Shown here piece after piece: positions 1 through 8,900 of a stretch of DNA of 64,000 nt. A program made the translations under genes and the position numbers. How positions within the stretch are numbered: the stretch's first letter is position 1; each line of letters starts with the position of its first letter. This DNA is from Pseudomonas putida (lineage in GTDB: Bacteria > Pseudomonadota > Gammaproteobacteria > Pseudomonadales > Pseudomonadaceae). A model generated the notes under the pieces. It saw only the letters and a program-made list of their open reading frames with translations, searched no databases and was not told where the DNA came from. The stretch is taken from contig NZ_MKZO01000079.1 in NCBI RefSeq assembly GCF_001941965.1, positions 124,001 to 188,000 on the forward strand. The letters run 5' to 3'.

Positions 1-1
1 C

Positions 2-196
2 GAAGCCTTCCCCGAGCGCTTCAAGGCGCTCAAGGACACCTTCGAGGCGGCGGTGCTGGACGTGACCGATACGGGCGTGGATGAATCGGCCGAGCACTCG
101 GCGGCGCGGATCAGGGTGCTCGAAGACAAGTACAAGGCCGATGAAAAGGCCTTGCTGGAGAGCCTGACCTTCGAGCAGTCGCTGGCGCAGCATTGA
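2..196 (+). CDS. NEL-type E3 ligase / LRR toxin-like protein, C-terminal end only
   Basis: Only the last 64 codons lie in the window, ending in TGA. The encoded tail aligns closely with the C-termini of the next two giant genes. All share a pattern of F-x-x-R-F-x-x-L-K-D, a V-L-(D/E)-V-T-D stretch, an A-x-R-I-x-x-L-E-D-(K/R) helix and a final L-x-x-E-Q-(S/A). It is therefore the 3' end of another NEL-domain paralogue in the same tandem array. The NEL catalytic Cys and the LRR region lie outside the window, so activity cannot be judged. The next gene starts 137 nt downstream on the same strand. Confidence 0.85.
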   Translation, partial: EAFPERFKALKDTFEAAVLDVTDTGVDESAEHSAARIRVLEDKYKADEKALLESLTFEQSLAQH

Positions 197-333
197 TCCA
201 TCCGATGTCCGGCGTGGGCTCTGTGGCAGAGTCCACGTCGTTCGCACTTCCTCCGGGAACCCTGGCCCTTTTCAAAACCCGCGCCCCGGTCATTAGCCTG
301 AACGCCCGATTTCAAGGACGAGAGGGCTTCACC

Positions 334-3300
334 ATGGCCGATACAGCCACACCCGATATCCATTACCAGACCGTCAGCCGGCGCGTTCCGCAGCACCTGG
401 TGGACAGCCCGGCGCAGTACCGCCTGGCCCTGCGCGCCAGCGTGCCGAAACCCATGCCCTGGCTGCACGGGCAACCCGAGGTGCTCGCCGCCCTGCAGGA
501 CGAACAGCAACGTCACCAGGCCCTGGCCGCTTCGGTAGACGGCTTCCTCGCCCAACTGCCCGACGCCCGGGCATTCGCCGAACCGCTGCTGCGCGACGCC
601 TTGAACAGTACCTTCGGCCTCGACCTGGATGTGCGCCATACCTTTCTCTTCAATGCCGCGCGGGCGCGGGTCGACGAGGCGCGCCTGAGCGGCAGCGACC
701 CGGTGGTCCGCGCCTTCCAGGTGGTGAAGGCGGCGACCCAGCCCCTGTTACTGGCGGCCCTGCAGAATTTCGAAGCCTTCGAGGCCGAACCGGACGGGAT
801 GCGCGACGACCGCCGGCCGTCGAGCATCTTCGCCAGCGACAGCGGCGAGGTGCTGGCGCCGAGCCGGGATATCGACCTGCTGCCGGAGCGCTTCGCCGGC
901 CTGTGTCGCCGCCTGGACTTGGGCGAGCGCTACCAGCGCCTGATCGAGGCGGTGTTCCAGCCGCGGCCCGGGGAAGGGCAGACCGTGGAAAGCGCAACCC
1001 GCGAGCGCCGCGAGGTGTTCCGCCGGTTCGAGCAATCCAGCCTGCGCCTGACCCTGCACCTGGCCCGCCTGCGTTCGTGGATCGACCAGGCGCTGTACGA
1101 GGACCTGCTGGCCGCGGTCAAGGACGAAGCGCCGGCCAGCGCCCTGTTTCTCTGGGAAGTGCAGCTCAATGGCGTGGTCCTGTTCCGCCGTGGCGAGGCC
1201 TTGGTGGTCTATATGCCGGACGAGCCGCAGCAGCCGCTGCAGGTCTTCCAGTCCCTGGACGCTTTCCATGCCTCGTTGCGCGAGCGCCTGAAGGACAGCG
1301 CCTGGCGCGATTACTTCCTGCGTTTCGTCCCGGCCCGCGAGCGGACCCATCTGTTGCAACGCATCCACAGCCACCTGTACCCCAAGGTATGGAATGCCGG
1401 CGGCTGGTACGAGGAGCAGTTCGACGCCAGGGCGTCCCTCGGCCTGGGCAGCAAGGCCATGGACAGGCCGCTGTTCGACTTTCTCCTGCAGCGCAAGATC
1501 GCCGCGCTCAAGGACGACGGGCTGTTCCATGCGGTGCCCACGGCCGCCGAGGACCACAAGTCGCTGGAAGACAAGGTCAGCTACTTCCTGAGCGTCGGCC
1601 TGAACGTGCTCAATGTCGCGGCCTTCGTGGTCCCGGGCCTGGGGCTGGTGATGCTCGGGGTCAATGCCGCGCTGCTCGGCTACGAGGTCTACGAAGGCTT
1701 CGACAGCCTCGCCAAGGGCGAGCGCGAGGAGGCCTGGGGCTATTTCATGGATGTCGCGGAAAACCTTGCGGTCATGGCCGCCCTGGGTGCGGCGGGGGCC
1801 ATCGCCCATCGCTTCGAGGGCAACCTGCCGCTGGCGGTACGCAGCATGCGCCCGGTCACCCTGGCTGACGGCAGCGTGCGCCTGTGGAAGCCCGACCTGC
1901 GGCCGTTTGCCTACGACGTCGAATTGCCGGCCGGCCTGCAGCCCGGCGACAACGGCCTGTACCCGTGGGAAGGGCGCCAGTGGTTGCAACTGGACGGGCG
2001 CTATTACTCGGTGCGCAGCCTGCTCGGCAGCGAAACGGGTTATGTGCTCGAGCACCCGACACGACCCGACGCCTGGCGGTTGCCGTTGCGGCATAACGGC
2101 AATGGCGGCTGGCTGCACGAGCTGGATGCCCCGCAGCACTGGCGCGGCGAAGAGCTGTTCCGCCGGGCCGGGGTGCTGGAGGCGGAGGTCACCGCGCAGA
2201 TGGCGCAACGCGCCTTGCGTGTCAGCGGGGTCAGCGAAGCCGAGCTGCGCCGCAGCCTGATGGATAGCCGCAGTCCGCCTGCGCTGCTCAGTGACAGTCT
2301 GCTGCGCCTGGCCATGGCCGATGCCCTGGGCAAGTTCGGCCTGGGGGATATCGCCAGCCTGCCCGATACCCTGGACGGCGAATTGTTCGCCCATGCCTAT
2401 CGCAGCCGCCTGCCTGAGCTGTCGCCTGCGGGCAAGGTGGTGCAGCAGCAGTTCGAACGCTTGCCGCCGCGGGTCATCGAGGAAATCATCGGTGCCGCGA
2501 CCGCGCCGCAGATCCAGGAAATCGCCAGTACCGGCCGCCTGCCCTTGCCCGTTGCCGAGGAAGCGCGCCTGTACCAGCAACAGGTGCGCATGGCCCGGGC
2601 CTGCGAAGCGCTGTACATGGATATCGAGGCCAATCCCGATGGCGCCAGGCTGCTGTTGCATGCCTTGGCGCAACTGCCGGGCTGGCCCGCCGACCTGCGC
2701 ATGAGTGTCCACGAAGACGCCCTCGAAGGCCGGTGCCTGGCCCGGATCGGCAGCGGTGAGGCCGCTGAAATCGCCGTGCCCTGGCGTCAGCAGGTCCCTC
2801 GCGATTTCTGCCGTACGCTGTTCGACGCCATCCCCCAGGCAACCCGTGAGCAGCTTGGCCTGACCGACGCCGCGACCCTGCGCGGCAAGTTGCAGGAACA
2901 ACCGCTGCCGCCGCGCCAGCGCCTGCGCCAGTGGCTGGAGATGCAGGCGGTCAAGCCGGGCTTTCGCTCGCCATTGCGCCTGGCCGACGGGCGCATCGGT
3001 TATCCCCTCAGCGGGCGCGGCGAGCCGTTCTTCACCGAGGACGAATTGCTCGACAAGCTGCGCCTCCTGGAGCTGGACGATCTGTATCCCGAGGATGCCC
3101 TGCAAGCTCTTTATCGCGCCGGTCTGCAGCGCCCGGCCATCGCCGCGCGGCTGCACCAGGTGCTGGACGAGAGGCAGGCCCTGGGCGAATTCCTCGACCG
3201 CTGGGCCCTGGAGTCCGCCCAGCAGACGTTGGGCGAAGGGCGCCAGCGCAGCCGCGCGCGCATCGGCGAGGCGCTGTGGGCGCACTGGCGCGGCAACCTG

Positions 3301-5742
3301 CTGCCGGAGCTGGGGCGTCCGCCCGTGGCGCTGATCCTGCATCAGGTCCAGTTGGCGGATCTGCCGGCGCAACTGCCGTTGTTCATCCGCCAGCGGGTCT
3401 CGGCGCTGTTGCTCAGCGAAGTCATGCAGCAGGAGGGCAACAGCCACGAGCGGCTCATCGGCGAGCGGACCCTGCAAGGCCTGGCCCGGCAGTTCCCGGC
3501 GCTGACCACCCTGGACATCCGCGGCGGGATCTGGGGCCCGAGCATGGTCCAGAACGTCGCGCGGGTCTGGCCGAACCTGGTGTCCTTGGGCTTGCGCGAG
3601 CTCATGGCGAACCCGGGCTACACCGACCTGCGCACGCTGTCGCGCCTGCCGCGCCTGCGCTGGCTGGAACTGCGCGGCAGCCGTTTGCTCGACATGTCGT
3701 TGCCGGTCATGGACGGGGTCAACCTGGAATACCTGGGCATGGACTGGATGGACCTGCGCGAATGGCCGCGCTGGCTGGACAGCGCCACCCTGTCGCGGAT
3801 CGGCAATCTGTCGATGGCCGGCAACCAGCTCACTGAAGTCCCTGCCGCCATCCTCGATGAGGTGGGTTCAGCGTCCGGGCGCCTGACCCGCATCGTGCTG
3901 CGCGACAACCCCTTCTGTTGCCAGGCGCTGCTCGACCTGCGGGTGGCCGAGTATTTCCGCAGTCGCTTCGCCTTCGATCTGGGTTTGCCGCGCGCGCTGA
4001 TGGCCGAACTGAACCAGCGCATCAGCGAGCGCGCTCAATTGCAGATGGCGCTGCAGACCTGGAGCGATAATCCCGCGCCGAGCACGGTAGCGGGCTATCG
4101 CTCGCGGATCGCCCGGTTGCTGATCGGCTACTGGCGGGAAAACCTGTATTCGCCGAGTGCGGCGCTGCTCTATCTGGAGGATGTGGTCCTCGCCGACTTT
4201 CCCGACAACCTGCCGGCGTTCCTCGTGGAGCGTGTACGGCGCATCGAGCTGACCCGCTTCGATGCGCGGGGCGGCAGCCTTGAAGCGTTCCTCCGGCCGT
4301 TCGCCAACCTTACCGAAGTGTCGCTGGTGAGCGGACAGCCCGCCCTGGCCGCCGTTCCCGAATTCCTGGTGAACCTGCCGGGGCTGAGCGAGCTGGCCCT
4401 GGTGCGCATGGGCATGACCATCGACCAGGCGGCGATGGATGCCTTCTCCCGCATGCCTCGCCTGACCTCGTTGCAGCTCGATGGCAACCGCCTGGGTGAT
4501 ATCCATGATGTGTCGATGTTCCAGGCGCGGTTTTTCGACTACCTCGGCCTGGCCAACATGGGCATAGCCGTCTGGCCGGCGTGGCTCAACGGGTTGCTGC
4601 CGCGCCATATCGAACTGCTCGGCCTGGACGACAACCAGCTCACCGAACTGCCGATCCAGCTGACCGAGAACCGCTACGTCGCCGACGGCTCGGTGGACAT
4701 CTCCCTGCGCAACAACCCGCTGAGCCGGCAGACCCTGATCGACGCCTACACCTCGCAGCATGCCAACCGGCCTTACTCCCTGACCATGGACGTGCCCGAG
4801 GATATCGCCGCCATGGATGCGCGGATTCACTCCTCGGATTCCGAGGTGTCCGACCTGCCATCGGACGAGACCAACCTGTCGGACGACGACCCGGCGCTGG
4901 CCTGGCTTACCGGCGATGCTGAAATCGACGCGCCCAACCAACTGACCTGGATCAGCCTCGCCACCCAGGCCGATGCCGAGGCCCTGCTGCGCCTGGTCAC
5001 ACGCTTGCGGCGCAGTGCCGACTACCGCGCGCCGAACACCCGGGGCGAACTGATCACCCGGGTCTGGACGGTACTGGCGGCGGCCGAGCAGGATGCCGAG
5101 TTGCGCCTGACCCTCAACGGCATGGCCGAAGAACCGCTGCAGCAGCTGCACAACCAGGACACCTGCTCCGATGGCATTCGCCTGGAGTTCAACCAGATGG
5201 AACTGCTGGTGCATACCCGCCAGGCCTTGCGCGATATCCCCGCGACCAACCGCGGCCCGGCGCTGTTCCGCCTGATGCGCGGGATCTACCGGGCGCAGAC
5301 CCTTGACCGCATCGCCCGCGAGCGCGCCCACGGCCGCGATGAAGCGGAGGTGCGCCTGGCCTACCGGCTGCGCTGGGGCGAGCACCTGGACCTGCCATTG
5401 CCGCCGCGGGCCATGCTCTATCGCAGCGAGGCGGATATCGCCCCGGGTGAACTGGAGCAGGCCCTGAACCAGTTGCTCCAGGAAGAGCGCGGGCCGGGCC
5501 TCACGGCCTTCGCTGCCGACTGCGACTTCTGGGTGGCCTACTTGAGGGAGGTGTTCGCCGATCGCTTCCGGCTGCTCAAGGACCAGTACGAACAGGCGGT
5601 GCTGGAGGTCACCGACCTGTATCCGGATGACGAGCCCGGGCAGATCGCGACAAGGATTCGCGCGTTGGAGGACAGGTTCAAGCGTGATGAACGGGCGTTG
5701 CTGGAACGGCTGACCCTGGAGCAGGCGATGCTTGGCAACTGA
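334..5742 (+). CDS. Giant LRR protein with C-terminal NEL-type E3 ubiquitin ligase domain (dermonecrotic-toxin-like N-terminus)
   Basis: 1802 residues. The ATG at 334 is chosen over a TTG at 193 because GAGAGGG lies 7 nt upstream and the TTG overlaps the previous stop codon. The N-terminal half is the DUF6543/dermonecrotic-toxin-type region common in Pseudomonas NEL proteins, with a hydrophobic hairpin at about residues 414-495. LRR blocks lie at about 983-1219 and 1263-1488, each introduced by a similar W-R-x-N-L...LP-x-F-(I/L)-x-x-R-V segment. The C-terminal 260 residues carry the NEL signature, with Cys1611-Ser-Asp1613 matching the IpaH/SspH Cys-x-Asp active site. NEL enzymes transfer ubiquitin to host proteins recognised by the LRR, so the target is presumably eukaryotic. 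There is no Sec signal; the export route is unknown. Confidence 0.9.
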   Translation: MADTATPDIHYQTVSRRVPQHLVDSPAQYRLALRASVPKPMPWLHGQPEVLAALQDEQQRHQALAASVDGFLAQLPDARAFAEPLLRDALNSTFGLDLDVRHTFLFNAARARVDEARLSGSDPVVRAFQVVKAATQPLLLAALQNFEAFEAEPDGMRDDRRPSSIFASDSGEVLAPSRDIDLLPERFAGLCRRLDLGERYQRLIEAVFQPRPGEGQTVESATRERREVFRRFEQSSLRLTLHLARLRSWIDQALYEDLLAAVKDEAPASALFLWEVQLNGVVLFRRGEALVVYMPDEPQQPLQVFQSLDAFHASLRERLKDSAWRDYFLRFVPARERTHLLQRIHSHLYPKVWNAGGWYEEQFDARASLGLGSKAMDRPLFDFLLQRKIAALKDDGLFHAVPTAAEDHKSLEDKVSYFLSVGLNVLNVAAFVVPGLGLVMLGVNAALLGYEVYEGFDSLAKGEREEAWGYFMDVAENLAVMAALGAAGAIAHRFEGNLPLAVRSMRPVTLADGSVRLWKPDLRPFAYDVELPAGLQPGDNGLYPWEGRQWLQLDGRYYSVRSLLGSETGYVLEHPTRPDAWRLPLRHNGNGGWLHELDAPQHWRGEELFRRAGVLEAEVTAQMAQRALRVSGVSEAELRRSLMDSRSPPALLSDSLLRLAMADALGKFGLGDIASLPDTLDGELFAHAYRSRLPELSPAGKVVQQQFERLPPRVIEEIIGAATAPQIQEIASTGRLPLPVAEEARLYQQQVRMARACEALYMDIEANPDGARLLLHALAQLPGWPADLRMSVHEDALEGRCLARIGSGEAAEIAVPWRQQVPRDFCRTLFDAIPQATREQLGLTDAATLRGKLQEQPLPPRQRLRQWLEMQAVKPGFRSPLRLADGRIGYPLSGRGEPFFTEDELLDKLRLLELDDLYPEDALQALYRAGLQRPAIAARLHQVLDERQALGEFLDRWALESAQQTLGEGRQRSRARIGEALWAHWRGNLLPELGRPPVALILHQVQLADLPAQLPLFIRQRVSALLLSEVMQQEGNSHERLIGERTLQGLARQFPALTTLDIRGGIWGPSMVQNVARVWPNLVSLGLRELMANPGYTDLRTLSRLPRLRWLELRGSRLLDMSLPVMDGVNLEYLGMDWMDLREWPRWLDSATLSRIGNLSMAGNQLTEVPAAILDEVGSASGRLTRIVLRDNPFCCQALLDLRVAEYFRSRFAFDLGLPRALMAELNQRISERAQLQMALQTWSDNPAPSTVAGYRSRIARLLIGYWRENLYSPSAALLYLEDVVLADFPDNLPAFLVERVRRIELTRFDARGGSLEAFLRPFANLTEVSLVSGQPALAAVPEFLVNLPGLSELALVRMGMTIDQAAMDAFSRMPRLTSLQLDGNRLGDIHDVSMFQARFFDYLGLANMGIAVWPAWLNGLLPRHIELLGLDDNQLTELPIQLTENRYVADGSVDISLRNNPLSRQTLIDAYTSQHANRPYSLTMDVPEDIAAMDARIHSSDSEVSDLPSDETNLSDDDPALAWLTGDAEIDAPNQLTWISLATQADAEALLRLVTRLRRSADYRAPNTRGELITRVWTVLAAAEQDAELRLTLNGMAEEPLQQLHNQDTCSDGIRLEFNQMELLVHTRQALRDIPATNRGPALFRLMRGIYRAQTLDRIARERAHGRDEAEVRLAYRLRWGEHLDLPLPPRAMLYRSEADIAPGELEQALNQLLQEERGPGLTAFAADCDFWVAYLREVFADRFRLLKDQYEQAVLEVTDLYPDDEPGQIATRIRALEDRFKRDERALLERLTLEQAMLGN

Positions 5743-5754
5743 GGTGCCCTTGCG

Positions 5755-5837
5755 GGCCTCATCGCTGGCAAGCCAGCTCCCACAGTGTCCGCGTCGACCA
5801 CAGATCTTGTGGACCGCCGTACTGCAGCGATGAGGCC
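5755..5837. repeat. REP element with short inverted partner (degraded REPIN)
   Basis: A Pseudomonas REP core (GGCCTCATCGCTGGCAAGCC and on to CCCACAG) occupies 5755-5785. The complement of its first 13 bases recurs at 5825-5837. The rest of the second arm is missing, so this looks like a decayed REPIN between two giant NEL genes. Confidence 0.7.
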
Positions 5838-5920
5838 CGACAGGTGTTATCTATATGCCCCGAACCCCACCCCCATGCTGGCTAGGCTGGAGCGCCCAAT
5901 CAGCAAGGAAGGTGGTTCAT

Positions 5921-8900
5921 ATGTCCCCATCGGAACACTCCCGGCAACAGCAAGCCTACGCCGTCATCGAGCAGCAGACCCCGCCGTGGCTGCTGTCGGC
6001 CGAGGCGCGCCAGGTCGGGCGCACGCAAGGCCTGGCGGCCATCCCCTGGTACACCCGCGCGCTCGCCGATATGCCCGACGTGGTCGCCCGCCTGCAGGAC
6101 GATTACCGCGAGCACAGCGCCCTGGCCACACAGGTCGGGCAGTGGCTGGGCAGCCTCGACGACCCCGAGGCCTTCGCCGAGCCCTTGCTCAGGTCCGCCC
6201 TGCACGGCGCCTTCGGCCTCGACCTGGATGTGCGCAATACCTGGCTGTTCCACCCCCGGCGCATGCAGCACGACGATTCCTTCATCACCGCGTCGCGCGA
6301 CTGGGCAGTGGAGAATTTCAAGGCCTATCGCCTGGCCTGTCGGCCGCTGCTCAGCGTTGCCCTGCAGAATTTCGAAGCCTGGGAGTGCGAACCCGGCGGC
6401 ATGGACCTGCCGGTGACCAAGGCGCGGATCTTCAGCGTCACTCCCGGCCAGGCGCTGTGGGAAGGCCAGACCCTGGACATCGCCCCGCAACGCTTCGCCC
6501 AGGTGTGCCGTGAACTGGACCTGGGCAGCCTGTTCCAGACCCATATCGCCCAGGCCTTCGATCCGCGCCTGCCCGGCGCAGACGACCCCGCCGCCCGGGT
6601 CCGGCGCCAGGAAGCCTTCAAGCGTCATGAACAGTCCGGCCTGCTGCTGCACCTGCATCTGGCGCGGATGCGCGACCGTCTCGACCCGGCGCTGTATCGC
6701 GCGGCGGTGCGGGTCCTGCACAACCGCGAAGCGAGCATCGACGGCGTGGCGGTGACTTGCTCCTGCCTGAGCCTGTGGCAGGTCGAACTCAATGGCATCC
6801 TGCTGTTCGGCGCGGACCGCAGCCGCCGCGATGGGCCGGACCGGATCATCGTGCATATCCCCGACGACCCCGTCGAGCCGCTGCGCCAGTACGAGTCCTT
6901 TCTCGACTTCGCCAGTCACCTGCGTGATCGCCTGCTGCAGCCGGATTACCAGCAGTTCTTCCAGCGCTTCATCCCGCTGCGGCATCGCGCCTCGGTCCTG
7001 GAAAAACTGCGCCAGGCCTTCCACCCCAAGGTCTGGAACCCGGGTGGCTGGTACGAGGAAAGCCTGGATCCCCAGGCCTGGCTGCCGTTTCGTGAAACCA
7101 CCCTCGACGGCCTGCTGATGCCGACCCTGCTGCGCCGCCGTATCGCTGCGCTCAAGGCCGACGGCTTGTACCTGGTGGTGCCGACGGCGGTGGAGAACCA
7201 CAAGAGCCTCGAGGACAAACTGCGCTACTTCGCCGACGCCGGGCTGACCGCCCTGAACGCCCTGGCCTTCGCGGTGCCGGTGGTGGGCGCGGCGATGATG
7301 CTGTTCAGCACGGTGCAACTGGTCCATGAGGTCTACGAAGGCATCGGTGAATGGAGCCGCGACGAGCGCGAGCAGGCCTGGGCCTACCTGTTCGATGTGC
7401 TGGAGAACGTCGCGCTGGTCGCCGCCCTGGCCGGCAGCGGTGCGCCCCGGCCCGGCACCGCCGCCCGCGAGTTGCCGGTGTTGCCCGAGGGCCTGCATCC
7501 GGTGCGCCTGGCCGACGGCGGGACGCGCCTGTGGAACCGTGACCTCAAACCGTTCGCCCACGACATCATCCTGCCCGCTGACCTGCTTCCCAACGCCCGC
7601 GGGCTGTACGAGTATCAGGGCAAACAGTGGCTGGCCCTCGGTGGCCAGCATTATTCGGTGTTGTTTCGCCAGGACGGCACCTCGTTCATCGAGCATCCGT
7701 CGCGTGTCGATGCCTGTCAGCCGGCGCTGTTCCAGCATCCTGGTGGCGGCTGGCTGCACGAGGTGGACCAGCCGCAGCAATGGTCGGGGCTGGCGCTGTT
7801 CGAGCGCCTTGGGCCGGCAGCACGGAGGCTGGACGCCACCCGGGCCGGGGAGTCGCTGCTGATCAGTGGCTGCCACGAGTCCGAGCTGCGCCGCGCGCTG
7901 ATGGACGGCCAGCCGGCACCGGCGCTGCTGACCGAAACGCTGGAGCGGCAGAGGATCCATCGTGAGGTGGAGGAGAGCGGTGAGGCGCAGGAACGGAACA
8001 CATTCTCGCGCCTGTTCGACAGGCGCTATCAGGCCTCCTTCGCTCCGGCCAACCCGGCGCAGAGCGTGATCCTGCGCGACTTCGGTGGCCTGCCGCGACG
8101 GCTGGTGGACGAGTTGCTGGCGCATGCCAGCCACGCAGAGCTGACCCTGATCGAAGCGCAGCAACGGGTGCCGCCGCGCCTGGCCGACGAGGCCCGTTTC
8201 CATCTGCAGAACGTGCGCCTGGCACGGGCCTATGAAGGGCTGTTTCTGCCCGTGCTGGAGAACAATGACTGCACCCGCCTGGTCCTGCACAGCCTGGCTG
8301 GCCTGCCGGGCTGGCCCGAGGAGTTCCGCCTGGAGATCCGCGCCCTGCGCGACAACGGGCCGTTGCTCGACGGGATCGGACCGTCGCCTGCGGTGCACCG
8401 GCGGGTGCTGGTGAAGACCGCCGAGGGCTACCGGACCGCCGAAGAGCCGGAAGTGGCAGCCGCGGACCTGTTCGCCGTGGTCCTGCGCACCCTGACCTCG
8501 GTGCAGCGCCAAGCCTTGGGACTAACTGCCTCCGACACCGCGTCGGCCTTGCGCGCCAGGGTCTTGCAGCGTCCCTTGCAACGCCCGGCGTTGCGTAAGG
8601 TCCTGCAGATGCAGCCGATCCGCCCGGGCATGCGCTCGCCCATGCGCCTGGCCAACGGCCGCCCTGGCTATCCCCTGAGCGGGCATCCGCAACTGCCCGC
8701 GGTGGTCAGCGAAAACACCCTGCTGGACCGTATTCGCCTGCTGGAACTGCCGGATATCTTCGCCCATGACCTGTTGCAGCAACTGCGCGGCATCGGCCTG
8801 GACGACGCGGTGATTGATGCGCGCCTGGTCGCCCTGCTCGAAGAGCGCGAGCAGATGCGCCAGTTGCTGCCGGCGGGGGAGGCGCCGCACCAGGCCGGCG

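Noticed and set aside
193..333. Extended N-terminus of the first full NEL gene from a TTG start
   Set aside because: The TTG overlaps the previous stop codon and has no RBS; the paralogues begin at positions equivalent to the ATG at 334.
748..3477. 909-codon open frame on the minus strand inside the first giant NEL gene
   Set aside because: It mirrors a highly GC-biased gene, has low-complexity Gln/Ala/Arg-rich translation and no RBS or domain. The plus-strand frame carries the homology.
5900..8512. 870-codon minus-strand frame inside the second NEL gene
   Set aside because: Same reason: antisense shadow of a GC-rich coding sequence.
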